This document shows positions 8,543 through 17,298 of a stretch of DNA of 64,000 nucleotides, piece after piece. Numbering within the stretch: the first letter of the stretch is position 1; every line of letters starts with the position of its first letter. The stretch spans positions 434,001 through 498,000 of the forward strand of contig NZ_CP129613.1 of assembly GCF_030486405.1 (NCBI RefSeq), given 5' to 3'. A model generated the notes under the pieces. It saw nothing but the letters and a program-made list of their open reading frames with translations, did not search any database and was not told the origin of the DNA. Source of the stretch: Mycolicibacterium sp. HK-90. Its GTDB lineage: Bacteria > Actinomycetota > Actinomycetes > Mycobacteriales > Mycobacteriaceae. The translations under genes were made by a program, and so were the position numbers.

Positions 8543-8860
8543 TCAGGCGCGCGTGGCGGCCACTGAGGCGAGCAGTTGCAGTTTCTCCGCGGACGGGGAG
8601 CCCGGCTCGGCGGTGTACACGATCAGCACCAGGCCGGGCTCGGCGGTGATCGCGAGTTCTTCGTAGGCAAGGGTCAATTCGCCGACATCGGGATGGTGGA
8701 ACCGCTTCGTCCCGGCGCCGTGGGTCCGGACGTCGTGTGTGCCCCAGAGCCTGCGGAAAGTCTCGCTTTGCGTAGAGAGTTCGCCGACCAGGTCCTGCAG
8801 GCCGCGATCGTGGGGATCACGTCCGGCTTCGGCCCGCATGATCGAAACGCGTGCGGCGCC
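8543..8860 (-). pseudogene. C-terminal remnant of an MmyB-type (XRE) transcription regulator
   Basis: The frame ending at 8543 encodes the typical C-terminal half of the MmyB-like ligand-binding domain: MRAEAGRDPHDRGLQDLVGE, then FRRLWGTHDVR, TKRFHHPDVGELTL and VYTAEPGSPSAEKLQLLAS. The N-terminal helix-turn-helix and the first half of the ligand domain are missing. Upstream of about 8860 the sequence codes instead, on the other strand, for the end of an alpha/beta hydrolase. The frame stays open through that region by chance, so a 182-residue product would be a chimera. Confidence 0.75.
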
Positions 8861-8863
8861 GAG

Positions 8864-8974
8864 CCCAAGGAACTCGTCCTGGTACCCGGCTCCGGGCATG
8901 TCGACCTCTACGACCGCGTCGACGTCATTCCGTTCGATCGGCTGACCGCGTTCTACCGGCGGCACCTGTCCTGA
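8864..8974 (+). pseudogene. C-terminal remnant of an alpha/beta hydrolase
   Basis: The plus-strand frame encodes 36 residues, including KELVLVPGSGHVDLYDRVD and the terminal LTAFYRRHLS, the normal end of dienelactone-hydrolase-like alpha/beta hydrolases with the catalytic His in GSGHVDLYD. No nucleophile elbow is present upstream because the MmyB remnant begins there on the opposite strand. It is a fragment left by a deletion or rearrangement whose junction lies at about 8860. Confidence 0.7.
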
Positions 8975-8988
8975 CAACACGAAGGAGA

Positions 8989-9130
8989 ATGCGAGTGTAC
9001 TACGCACATCTGGACAGGTCTGGCCTGTTGGTGAGCCGTATCGGGTTGGGCACCATGAACTTCGGTGATGCAACCGACGAGCCCCAATCATTCGAGATCA
9101 TGGGCCGGGCCGTCGAACTGGGCGCCATGC
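8989..9130 (+). pseudogene. N-terminal remnant of an aldo/keto reductase
   Basis: After GAAGGAG and ATG at 8989 the frame reads LDRSGLLVSRIGLGTMNFGD and then SFEIMGRAVELGA, the standard start of an aldo/keto reductase. Homology stops at about 9125, before the expected FDTAD-x-YG active-site segment, where lower-GC unrelated sequence begins. The frame runs on to 9450 without further similarity. The gene has lost about 90 percent of its length. Confidence 0.7.
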
Positions 9131-9377
9131 ATCAACGGTGCCGCAGACAAGTAATTACATTGTGCCGACAGGGCTTGTGTGAAAACCGCGCCGGGAACCG
9201 TCATCTCGTATGTGTCCGCGATACCGCAAATCAGCGATGCCACGAATGGCGTAGTCGACTACTCGCGACAGACCGGGCGAAGGGCGCCGAAGATGATGTT
9301 GCTGGCGAACAACAGGCGAGTGCTTCGAAGGGTGCTTGCTTGCGTGTCGCTGGCGAAACCGACCGAAGGCAGGGGAA

Positions 9378-9716
9378 ATGGCTCAAACAGTCCGCGTTGT
9401 CTGGCGCAAGAATAGTTCGGGATGGGTTAACTACAACTGGAACGGAGTGATCCGGGAGGATTCGGTTGTGCACATCTCTGCAAGCGAAGCCTCAATACCC
9501 AAGGAAAACTTCTTTGGTGCGTTGGGCGCTAGCCGAGTGCGTAGCAGCAGAACAGTCGCCGTCAAGAACGTGCGACCCCATGGCCCCAACGCCGGAGACG
9601 ATACCTCCGGCGGAGTCGAGTTTTACTTGGATATCAGCTGGGGGCTCCTCCCCATCAACATAGCTACGGACATAACGGTTTTCGAGGCTCCCGAAGACGG
9701 TGGCATTGTCCGGTAG
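9378..9716 (+). CDS. Hypothetical protein, 112 residues
   Basis: The product starts MAQTVRVVWRKNSSGW and has alternating polar and hydrophobic stretches that suggest a beta-rich soluble protein, with no signal peptide or membrane segment. I do not recognise a family. The ATG at 9378 has an AGGGGAA just before it. The gene sits beyond the gene-remnant scar, in DNA of lower GC than the neighbours, which suggests it came in with the rearrangement. An upstream in-frame start at 9336 is possible. Confidence 0.5.
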   Translation: MAQTVRVVWRKNSSGWVNYNWNGVIREDSVVHISASEASIPKENFFGALGASRVRSSRTVAVKNVRPHGPNAGDDTSGGVEFYLDISWGLLPINIATDITVFEAPEDGGIVR

Positions 9717-10056
9717 GGCGCGGACCGAGACCCTATGGTCTCACCGAGCTTTCCTACATGTAGCGGATGATCGAAGGCTGGCTGCTCCCCAGAGTGACCT
9801 AAGCGGCAGATCATCTGTACTTGAGGCCTGTGAACCGTGTGCAAGGCATCACCAAACGAGGCCTCCGACGCACCGACCGCTGCGAGTAGTCGTGCACTTC
9901 GCCAGGCCCAAGCCGTCGCCCGTCGAGGTCTTGTTGTCGACCGCGGGATGCCAGCCCAGTCGGCCCCGGTGCGCCTCAGCCGGTTCGAACTTACTACGCA
10001 CGGTCGACTCCCTGGCCATCAGGAAATCGACCGTGAATCCCCAAGGCCGCCAGTAA
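9717..10056. other. Intergenic region, no gene recognised
   Basis: About 340 bp between the 112-residue hypothetical gene and the stop of the PaiB-like gene. Short open frames exist on both strands but show no domain, ribosome site or codon pattern that I would support. The stretch continues the disturbed region that starts at about 8860. Confidence 0.35.
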
Positions 10057-10695
10057 TCAACCGCGCGGTCGGTTGTGGGTGCGCACCGCAGCGGCGACGG
10101 CGTTGTCGCCGTCGCGTCCGCGTGTCTGCAGACTGGTGATCACCCCGTCCACGTTGTGGGCGGGCTGGTTCTGGCTGAGCTTCAACTTCGCTTCGATCCG
10201 GTTGATCACCAGTTCGACCCCGACGACCGCGCGCAGTTGGCTCTCGATGAATTCGGCGGGGGCCTCGTCCATGCTCCATGGATCCGGGTTCTCGGCCTCG
10301 TGACGGTCGGTGAGCCGACGGATCTGCTGTCGGGTCCAGTGTGGGTCGTCGTGCACAACCAGCTCGCCGTAGACGTGGGCGACGACGTAGTTCCAGGTCG
10401 GGACCACCCGATGGTGCTCGGCTTTCGTGGGATACCAGGACGGTGTGATGTACGCGTCGGGCCCGTGGACGATCGCCATCGCTTCGCCGACGACGGCGGT
10501 GCGCCATTGCGGGTTCGCCCGCGCCATGTGGCCGATCAGCACGTCGTGGTCTCCGGCGGTCGCGTCGTATTCGAACGGCAACGGTGTCGCGATCAGACCT
10601 TCCGACGTCATCGTGATGAGATCGGCCGCCCCCCGGTGGGTCAGCAACTCCTGGATGGCATCCGCGTCGGCCACAAAGGGTCGGGGAACGTACAT
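10057..10695 (-). CDS. PaiB-family FMN-binding protein
   Basis: A 212-residue flavin-reductase-fold protein starting MYVPRPFVADADAIQELL. The segments ATPLPFEYD, LIGHMARANPQW, ITPSWYPTK and VPTWNYVVAHVYGE are diagnostic of the PaiB (FMN-binding negative transcriptional regulator) family. B. subtilis PaiB affects sporulation and protease genes, but in actinobacteria the role is mostly unknown and may be flavin- or haem-linked. It lies 76 bp downstream of the MerR-peroxiredoxin gene in the same direction, so they may be cotranscribed. Confidence 0.85.
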   Translation of the reverse strand: MYVPRPFVADADAIQELLTHRGAADLITMTSEGLIATPLPFEYDATAGDHDVLIGHMARANPQWRTAVVGEAMAIVHGPDAYITPSWYPTKAEHHRVVPTWNYVVAHVYGELVVHDDPHWTRQQIRRLTDRHEAENPDPWSMDEAPAEFIESQLRAVVGVELVINRIEAKLKLSQNQPAHNVDGVITSLQTRGRDGDNAVAAAVRTHNRPRG

Positions 10696-10771
10696 CGGTT
10701 ACCTTTCGGTGGGAGGCGCGAAAACGTCTGTGCCGTGGTGGAGTTGGCAGATCGATCGACGGTTGGGACCG

Positions 10772-11731
10772 CTACTGAGGGTGGTTGCGCAGCCAGGTGA
10801 GAACCTGTTGGGCGTGTTCGTTCGGGGGAAAGACCGGGTAAAAGACATGTTCGATGACACCTGCGCGCACCACGATGGTCAGTCGTTTGAACAGTCGCAT
10901 TCCGCCGGCCGAGAACGTCGGCAGGCTCAACATGTCCGCGAGAACGAAACCAGGATCGGAGAGCATGTCGAAGGGGAGCGAAAGTCGTTCCACCACTTCG
11001 GATTGGTAGCCGGTGTCCTGGCTGGACAACCCGAAGACCCGCCCGGCGCCGGCTTCCAGCAGGTCGCGGAAGTGATCCCGGAAGCCGCACGATTCGGGGG
11101 TGCAGCCTCGCGCCCCGGGTATCGCATCCCAGCCTTCTGGAAGGTCGGTTCCCGGCCGGCCGGTAAGGGGATAGACGTAGATGACGGTGCGCCGATCGCC
11201 CAGCATGTCCAGACGGATGGTTTTGCCGGACGAACTCTCCAGTGCGACCGCCGGCATCGTGGTTCCGAGCAGATGGTCGGTGGCATGGTCGTCTTCGGGA
11301 GCGGGTAATCCGGCAGGCAACGTCACGTAATCGGAAGCGGCTCCGTTGTTGGCGGTGCTGGTCCTGGATGCCGCCGCGTTCAGCGCCGCGATCAACGTCG
11401 AGCGTTTCGCGGACAGTTCTTCGATGCGTTCGGTGAGGTCGTCGATGACGTCGCGATAGCTTGCCAACGAAGAGGGGCACTCGTCGGAGCTCGCGCGTCC
11501 CGCGGCCAGACACTCAAGGAAGGGCCGGGTCCGCTCGATAGGGATTCCCAGGCGGTGCAGCGACTTGATCTCCTCGACCAGCCGGACGTCATCGACGTCG
11601 TAGACGCGGTAACCGTTGGGCAATCGGGCGGGGCTGATCAGGCCCAGCGACTCGTAGTAGCGGACCGCCTTGGCGGTCACGCCGCTGCGGCGCGCCAGCT
11701 CACCGATCGTCATGCCGCTCACATCCACCAC
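10772..11731 (-). CDS. MerR-type regulator fused to a peroxiredoxin (BCP/PrxQ-like) domain
   Basis: The N-terminal part is a MerR winged helix (MTIGELARRSGVTAKAVRYY, then PNGYRVYD and the dimerisation helix up to about residue 115). The rest, from about residue 150, is a thioredoxin-fold peroxiredoxin: TVIYVYPLTGRPG, then GCTPESCGFRDHF, which matches the BCP/PrxQ active site with peroxidatic and possible resolving Cys, then FGLSSQ. The enzyme-like domain may sense peroxide and relay the signal to DNA. The start may be GTG at 11731 or ATG at 11713. A perfect operator lies just upstream. Confidence 0.88.
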   Translation of the reverse strand: MVDVSGMTIGELARRSGVTAKAVRYYESLGLISPARLPNGYRVYDVDDVRLVEEIKSLHRLGIPIERTRPFLECLAAGRASSDECPSSLASYRDVIDDLTERIEELSAKRSTLIAALNAAASRTSTANNGAASDYVTLPAGLPAPEDDHATDHLLGTTMPAVALESSSGKTIRLDMLGDRRTVIYVYPLTGRPGTDLPEGWDAIPGARGCTPESCGFRDHFRDLLEAGAGRVFGLSSQDTGYQSEVVERLSLPFDMLSDPGFVLADMLSLPTFSAGGMRLFKRLTIVVRAGVIEHVFYPVFPPNEHAQQVLTWLRNHPQ

Positions 11732-11736
11732 GCTAA

Positions 11737-11758
11737 ACCTTGCCCCTTAGGGCAAGGT
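11737..11758. promoter_or_regulatory. MerR-type operator upstream of the MerR-peroxiredoxin gene
   Basis: The arms ACCTTGCCC (11737-11745) and GGGCAAGGT (11750-11758) are perfect complements separated by 4 bp. Length, symmetry and position fit a MerR-family operator placed in the promoter spacer, so the fusion regulator probably controls its own gene and perhaps the downstream paiB-like gene. Confidence 0.75.
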
Positions 11759-11848
11759 CAAGCAGCACGACCCGATCGAAGGCGAACCGGTGCGGGCGGC
11801 GTCTCCAAGTGCCGTGGTGCGGTGCGGCGGACCCGTCCGGCGGAACTC

Positions 11849-13993
11849 CTACGGCGCCGGTGCCGGCGTCACGTCGGTGCCGGAACCCTTCACCGAAGCC
11901 TTCGCGCGATTCTCCGCTCGGACCGCCTTCCGGCCCCGCACGAACCCGGTCGTCGAAATCGACGCCGACAGCAGTGCATCCTCACCGGTGACGAACGGAT
12001 GGAACCCGACACCCGCGCCGCCGCGTCCCTTCACCGGAATGTCGGCGACTTCGGTGACCTTCCAACCTTTTTCGGAGATCGAGAGGATGGCCTCGCCGTT
12101 CTCGCACGTGATCGGCAGCGCCGCGATCACCTCGTCGCCGTCACCCGCAAGCTTCACCCCGGCCACGCCGTTGCCGGCCGCACCCTGCGGATTCACCGCG
12201 GCGGGGTCGATGCGCAGAATCTTGCCGCGCCGCGTCACCAGCGCCAGGTGATAGCCGTCGGGGAGCACCCCGGAGAGCAGCAGTCCGGTGATATCCGGCG
12301 CCACCGGGATGTCGCGGATCTTGAACGGCAAACCGTTACCGGTGGTGAACTTGACCCGCCCGTCGGTCCACACCGCCCAACCCAGACCCGAGGTGAGCAG
12401 GTCACCGTGGCTGTCGGAGAACACACCCCGGTCGTCGAGACGCCAGGCGGCGTTCACCTTCCGCTCGCGCGGCCCGTCGTCGCCGGTGCCGGACGTCACG
12501 GGGGTGGCCTCGAAGTCCAGCACCGTGCGGCGGTCGAACTCGGGACCCTTGAAGAGTTTCGCGGTCTCCACCAGCTCCTGGTCGATCACCACCCGGCGCG
12601 CGTCGGGGTTAGCCACCAGCTCGGTGAGCTCCGCGAACTCGGCGTCCAGCTTGTCCGCTTCGGCCTGTAGTTCGATCACATCGAGCTTGGTCAGCCGGCG
12701 AAGTTGCAGGGCCAGAACGTAATTGGCCTGCTCCTCGTCGATCTTGAACCGTTCCTGCAATCCCTGACGGGCGTCATCGACCGTATCCGACCCGCGGATC
12801 ACCGCGACCGCGGCGTCGATGTCGAGGTGAATGGTCATCAGGCCGGCCACCAGGTGGCGGCGCGCGGTGACCTTCTCCAGCCGATACTCGCTGCGGTGCA
12901 ACACCACTGAATCGCGGAGATGCAAGAACGCACTGATCAACTCACGCACCGACCACCACCGCGGCACCCGGTCCTCGTCGAGCGCGACCAGGCTGGCGGC
13001 GAACGTCGATTCCAGCGGAGTCAGGGCCAGCAGCTGATCGCGGATCTGCTCGGCGCTGTATCCCCGCTTGGCGGTGACGACGATCCGGAGTCCGTTGCGC
13101 CGGTCGGTCAGGTCCGACATGTCGGCCACACCGGACATCTCGCCGGACTCGACGAGCGCCCGGATCCTGTCCTGCACAGTGTTACTGGCGACACCGGGCG
13201 GCAGCTCGGTGATGACGCAGTTCTTTCCGTCGACAGTGACCGTGCCCCGCACGGTGAACGCGCCCCGGCCGGTGGTGATGTACTCCCGCAGCCCGGCCGT
13301 GCCGACCACGGTGGACCCGCATCCCCAGTCGGGTCCGGGAATCAGTTTGACCAACCTGTCGTCAGTCATGTTCGGGGTTTTCAGCAGCGCCCGGCACGCG
13401 GCCATGACCTCGCGTGGGTTGTGCGCCGGAACTTTGGTGGCCCACCCTTCGGCGATGCCGACGGCGCCGTTGCACAGCAACACCGGCCAGCGGGCGGGCA
13501 GCACGGTCGGCTCGGTCCATTCGCCGTCGAACGTCGGCACCATCGGCACGGCGTGGTCGTCGAGCTCGGCTGTCAGTGCCGCACCGGCAGCCGACAGTCG
13601 CATCTCGGTGTACCGGTCCGCGGCCGGGATGTCACCTTGGATGCGGGGGAAAGCTCCCTGCCCGTCAATGACTTTCACGCGCTGGAACTCGGCGGCCATG
13701 AGTGCCGCGGCCCCGTACATCGATGCGCCGCCGTGCGGGTGGAGGTTGCCGGTGACGGCCGAGCAGACCTTCGAAGACTTCTGCGGCTTGTTGCCGGGCA
13801 GCAGCTTGGAGTCGTGCATCTGGTAGAGCAGGCGCCGCTGACCGGGCTTGAGCCCGTCGAACGCCGAGGGGATGGCACGGTCGCTGACGCTGTACAGCGC
13901 GAAGGTCAGCTGGTAGTGGTTCCAGTAGTCGTCGGCGCTCTGGTCCAGCACCAGGTCTGGATTCTGCTCGGGCACGTCCAGGGTGGCGGTCAC
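11849..13993 (-). CDS. Atypical type II topoisomerase subunit A (GyrA/ParC-like, TopoM-type)
   Basis: The 714-residue protein has the GyrA/ParC winged-helix and tower domains: LKPGQRRLLYQMHDSKLLPG, then HPHGGASMYGAA and AADRYTEMRLS with the DNA-cleaving Tyr128. The C-terminal part has only short beta-blade-like repeats, and I find no GyrA-box QRRGGRG sequence, unlike true gyrase. It resembles the second gyrase-like pair of M. smegmatis (TopoN/TopoM), reported to have unusual supercoiling activity. The B subunit gene ends 10 nt upstream, so they form one operon. Confidence 0.85.
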   Translation of the reverse strand: MTATLDVPEQNPDLVLDQSADDYWNHYQLTFALYSVSDRAIPSAFDGLKPGQRRLLYQMHDSKLLPGNKPQKSSKVCSAVTGNLHPHGGASMYGAAALMAAEFQRVKVIDGQGAFPRIQGDIPAADRYTEMRLSAAGAALTAELDDHAVPMVPTFDGEWTEPTVLPARWPVLLCNGAVGIAEGWATKVPAHNPREVMAACRALLKTPNMTDDRLVKLIPGPDWGCGSTVVGTAGLREYITTGRGAFTVRGTVTVDGKNCVITELPPGVASNTVQDRIRALVESGEMSGVADMSDLTDRRNGLRIVVTAKRGYSAEQIRDQLLALTPLESTFAASLVALDEDRVPRWWSVRELISAFLHLRDSVVLHRSEYRLEKVTARRHLVAGLMTIHLDIDAAVAVIRGSDTVDDARQGLQERFKIDEEQANYVLALQLRRLTKLDVIELQAEADKLDAEFAELTELVANPDARRVVIDQELVETAKLFKGPEFDRRTVLDFEATPVTSGTGDDGPRERKVNAAWRLDDRGVFSDSHGDLLTSGLGWAVWTDGRVKFTTGNGLPFKIRDIPVAPDITGLLLSGVLPDGYHLALVTRRGKILRIDPAAVNPQGAAGNGVAGVKLAGDGDEVIAALPITCENGEAILSISEKGWKVTEVADIPVKGRGGAGVGFHPFVTGEDALLSASISTTGFVRGRKAVRAENRAKASVKGSGTDVTPAPAP

Positions 13994-14003
13994 AATACTT
14001 CTC

Positions 14004-16037
14004 CTACGTCAGGTCCAGTGCTGAGGTGTCGACACGGGCGGCCACATCGGCCATCCACGTGCGCCGGCCCTCGGGTGGCCCGCCGAACAGGGTGTGGTGC
14101 AGCTTCTTCTCAGCGTCATCGAGATGCACCCGAACCACGGTGCGGCGCTGGGGATCCAGCACGGTGTTCCAGAAGTCGTCGGCGTCCATCTCGCCGAGAC
14201 CTTTGTTGCGCTGCACCTCGACCCTGCGCTTGGAGGTGGCTTTCAACTGTGCGACGGCGGCGTCGCGTTCCGACTCGTCCTGGCAGTAGATCCGCTCTTG
14301 ACCGTCCTTGACGACGAACAGCGGCGGCAACGTCACGTAGACCATCCCGGCTTCCACCAGCGGGCGATAGAAGTCGAGGAACATCGAGATCAGGCTGGAG
14401 TTGATGTTGCCGCCGTCTGGGTCGGCGTCGGAGGCGAACAGGATCCGGTCGTAGCGGCACTGCTCTGGGTCGCAGCTGTCCCGGATCCCGCAGCCCAGAA
14501 TGCGTTCGATCGAATCGAACTCGTCCTTGGCTCGCGCCTTGCTCACGGCGAAGCCATAGACGTTGGGCGGCTTGCCTTTCAGCGGGAACGCCGCCTGGAA
14601 GGTGGCGTCGCGCGCGGCCTTGATGGTGCCCAGCGCGGAGTCGCCCTCGCACAGGAACAGCTCGGCACCCGATCCGCGTCCGGTCTCCCGGCTGGGCAGC
14701 AGTTTCGGCGGCAGCGACAGATTGGTGCCCAGCCCTTTGGCCTTGGATGCCGCGCGGGAGCGGGCCTTGGCGCCCTCGGCGCTGCGGCGGGCGCGGGCCG
14801 ATTCCAGCGCCAGTTTGGTCCACAGCGTCACCGCATCACCGTTGGCGGGGTTGGCCGCCCAGATGTTCACGCTGCGGGCCACATCCGGGGCCATCGCCAC
14901 GTTCAGGGACCGCGAGGACACCGCGGTCTTGGCCTGGGAGTCCCACGCCACGTCGGGGGCGCGGGTGTCCACGGCCAGGGCGGTCACCGCCGCGAAGTCC
15001 TGCGGTTCCGGACCGTCCTCGCCCTTGGCCAGGCCCAGATCGCGGATCCGGGACGCGCGGTCGGCCAGGGCTTCGGACAACCCCTTCATCGCCGCGGTGA
15101 GGTGCGATCCGCCGTTGGGGGTGCGCACGGTGTTGCAGAACGCGGCCACCGTCGCGGGTTCGGCCGGCCCTGCGGTCAGCGACCAGCGGAACGGGGTGGG
15201 GCCGCGACCGGTGGTGTACTCACCGCGGCCCTCCACGGCGGCCCGCACGACGGGCAGGGGATTACCGGCGGTGGTGCACATCAGGTCCAGCAAGGTGTCG
15301 CTGCCCCACGGACCGCTGAACGGCTCGAGCAGCGCGGCCGGAATCTCCTCACCGGGCCAGCCGTCGTCGACCACCACCAGGTGGACGCCCGGCGACATCC
15401 GAGCCGCGGCGTGCGCCCGGAGTAGGACCTCGCCGATGTCCACGCTGGAATCCGGCACCACGGCCGTGTCGAACAGGATCCGCACCGTGGTGCCGTGCGC
15501 ATCGGGCTTGCGGTTGCCGGTGCCGCGCAGTTTCTGCGTGTCGGCGCGGGTGAACGGGGCGTCCGGGTCGAAGTCCTTACCTTCGAACGTCCCGGGATAG
15601 CCGCGGCCGAAACACTGCAGATAGGTCTTCCCGGCCCGGCGCACCGTCACGTCGGTACGCGCGGAGATGAACACCGCCGCCGCGGCACCGATACCGTTCA
15701 GGCCGGCGCCGGTGCTGGCCGCGTCGGTGTGGGCGGAGAACTTGCCACCGGCCCGTGCGGTGCCGAGGGTCTTGACGATGCCGTTCTTCCCCGTGGCCGG
15801 GTCCGAGTCGACGGGCAGGCCGCGGCCGTCGTCGGCGACGCTGACCGAGCCGTCGGCGTGCAGGGAGATGGTGACGGTGGACCCGCCGTGGCTGGGGTCG
15901 GCGACCTCTTCGATGGCGTTGTCGACCAGCTCACGCAGTGCTGTGTTGAGTACGTCGAGCCCCAGGTTCACCGCCGGCCGCAGGCGCGTGTGCTGGACAT
16001 CGTCGAGCTCGGTGATGTCTGAGGCGTTGTAACTCAC
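14004..16037 (-). CDS. Atypical type II topoisomerase subunit B (GyrB/ParE-like, TopoN-type)
   Basis: The GHKL ATPase domain shows RELVDNAIEEV (catalytic Glu36, Mg-binding Asn40), VADDGRGLPVD and GAGLNGIGAAA. The Toprim region shows LFLCEGDSALG and ASDADPDGGNI, close to but different from the usual EGDSA and DADVDG forms. Near the end is RNKGLGEMDADDFW. The length (677 residues) matches GyrB/ParE. The GTG at 16037 is preferred because GGAAGGGA precedes it; an in-frame ATG at 16088 is the alternative. With the downstream A subunit it would form an A2B2 topoisomerase separate from gyrase. Confidence 0.85.
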   Translation of the reverse strand: MSYNASDITELDDVQHTRLRPAVNLGLDVLNTALRELVDNAIEEVADPSHGGSTVTISLHADGSVSVADDGRGLPVDSDPATGKNGIVKTLGTARAGGKFSAHTDAASTGAGLNGIGAAAAVFISARTDVTVRRAGKTYLQCFGRGYPGTFEGKDFDPDAPFTRADTQKLRGTGNRKPDAHGTTVRILFDTAVVPDSSVDIGEVLLRAHAAARMSPGVHLVVVDDGWPGEEIPAALLEPFSGPWGSDTLLDLMCTTAGNPLPVVRAAVEGRGEYTTGRGPTPFRWSLTAGPAEPATVAAFCNTVRTPNGGSHLTAAMKGLSEALADRASRIRDLGLAKGEDGPEPQDFAAVTALAVDTRAPDVAWDSQAKTAVSSRSLNVAMAPDVARSVNIWAANPANGDAVTLWTKLALESARARRSAEGAKARSRAASKAKGLGTNLSLPPKLLPSRETGRGSGAELFLCEGDSALGTIKAARDATFQAAFPLKGKPPNVYGFAVSKARAKDEFDSIERILGCGIRDSCDPEQCRYDRILFASDADPDGGNINSSLISMFLDFYRPLVEAGMVYVTLPPLFVVKDGQERIYCQDESERDAAVAQLKATSKRRVEVQRNKGLGEMDADDFWNTVLDPQRRTVVRVHLDDAEKKLHHTLFGGPPEGRRTWMADVAARVDTSALDLT

Positions 16038-16155
16038 TGCTGTCCCTTCCACTGGACCGCCCCCGATTTGGCGGGCGGCCGTAAGCATTGTGCCTTGGGA
16101 GACAGACAGCGACCCACCACCACGTCGCTGGTGTCGGCGGCGGCGCGTGATTTGT

Positions 16156-16689
16156 CTAACTCACGTGGTCCAGGTCGGCTTTCATCAGGACGGCGCGAAC
16201 GGTCAGTGCGACGTCGCGTAGGACATTGACGGGATCGGTGCTTCTGTTGATCGCACAGATGACGGTCGAGACGGTGGCGTGTTCGCTGCGTAGGGCCCCG
16301 GCGGCGTCCCGGACGGCGCCGCCGGTGGTAATGACGTCCTCGACGAGGGTGATGGTCTTTCCGGCGATATCGGCGCCCTCGGCAAGCCGGCAGGTGCCGT
16401 AGGTCTTGGCGGCCTTTCGGACGAACAGTGTTGGTATCCCGGTCAGTTGGCTCAAGACGGTGGCCAGTGGGACCCCGCCGAGTTCCAGGCCACCGAGCAG
16501 ATCGGTGTCAGCGGGGACGAGCGGCACCATGGCCTCGCACACGCGTCGTAGCAATTGCGGGTCCGACTCAAACAAGTACTTGTCGAAATACTCGTGCGAG
16601 ATTTGGCCCGACCGGAGCTGAAATTGTCCCTGCAGGCGGCAGGCGCGGTTCACATCGCTGGCGAGCAGTTCGCGGTCCATGCCGATCAT
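16156..16689 (-). CDS. pyrE: Orotate phosphoribosyltransferase-like protein
   Basis: A type I phosphoribosyltransferase with the PRPP-binding motif TLVEDVITTGGAV and the N-terminal section FQLRSGQISHEYFDKYLFE, which fits PyrE. PyrE converts orotate and PRPP to OMP in pyrimidine synthesis. It does not look like the standard mycobacterial pyrE product and may be a second copy or act on another base. The ATG at 16689 (or 16680) was chosen because the conserved region begins there; a longer open frame upstream is rejected. It stands alone, beside the tRNA array. Confidence 0.8.
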   Translation of the reverse strand: MIGMDRELLASDVNRACRLQGQFQLRSGQISHEYFDKYLFESDPQLLRRVCEAMVPLVPADTDLLGGLELGGVPLATVLSQLTGIPTLFVRKAAKTYGTCRLAEGADIAGKTITLVEDVITTGGAVRDAAGALRSEHATVSTVICAINRSTDPVNVLRDVALTVRAVLMKADLDHVS

Positions 16690-17205
16690 CGTGCCGTAGA
16701 AAATCGCTGGTACCTGGCGTAATGCCGTATTACCGTGGCGGCGTGACCAGCTACTGCCACGACGATGCGCTGCTCGCCGGGATGCCCGAGGCATCCGCGG
16801 CGAGTTTGTCGTGCGCGGGCACCGCTGTCGCCGAGGCGTTGCCTGGCAGGCGGTCGAACGCCATGACCTCGGTCATCCCAGGTGCTTCCGGTCACTCCGT
16901 CGACCGACCTGCACCCGCTCAATGGGTGTGCGCCCCGGCCGGAAGCACGGGCCTGAAAAACAATCTCACGAATCTCTCAACTTCGCTGTTGTCGCTGACA
17001 GGGACGTCGCCTGACGTCGCTGTAGTTCAGCGCGCCTAATTCTTCTGGCGATCAACGGAATTCGAAGAAAAACACCCTCGACAATCCGATCTCCGGCAGC
17101 GCATGCTGTTGCCGGCAACGCACAGAGTGAACCTGTGCCAAGCGGATTGGAGGGCGAAACATCTTGCCCTGTCCGTACTTTGACAACTCCATAGTGATGG
17201 CATCC
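16690..17205. other. Leader/intergenic region before the tRNA array
   Basis: About 515 bp with no gene I can support. GC falls towards the array. Open frames on the plus strand are Ser/Thr/Ala-rich without domains. The last 30 bp hold the boxA-like element. The array promoter must lie here, but no single hexamer pair stands out. Confidence 0.4.
17179..17196 (+). promoter_or_regulatory. boxA-like rRNA-type antitermination element before the tRNA array
   Basis: TTTGACAACTCCATAGTG closely matches the mycobacterial rrn leader element TTTGAGAACTCAATAGTG as I recall it (two differences in 18). It lies 9 bp before the first tRNA. In rrn operons this element helps assemble the Nus antitermination complex. 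Confidence 0.65.
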
Positions 17206-17289
17206 GCGCTCGTGGCGGAACTGGAATACGCGCCCGGCTCAGACCCGGGAGCCCACACGGGTATGCAGGTTCGACTCCTGCCGAGCGCA
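17206..17289 (+). tRNA. tRNA-Leu(CAG)
   Basis: Class II tRNA of 84 nt with a long variable arm. The acceptor stem GCGCTCG/CGAGCGC is perfect, the anticodon stem is CCCGG/CCGGG and the loop CTCAGAC reads anticodon CAG. The T loop is TTCGACT. First gene of the array; CCA is not encoded. Confidence 0.93.
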
Positions 17290-17298
17290 CTTTGATCT

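Noticed and set aside
14094..15425. Long open frame antisense to the topoisomerase B gene
   Set aside because: It has no domain, is Gly/Arg/His-rich as expected of the complement of high-GC codons, and the opposite strand encodes a clear GHKL/Toprim protein.
16428..17039. Plus-strand frame before the tRNA array
   Set aside because: It overlaps pyrE on the other strand and continues as a Ser/Thr-rich segment with no domain.
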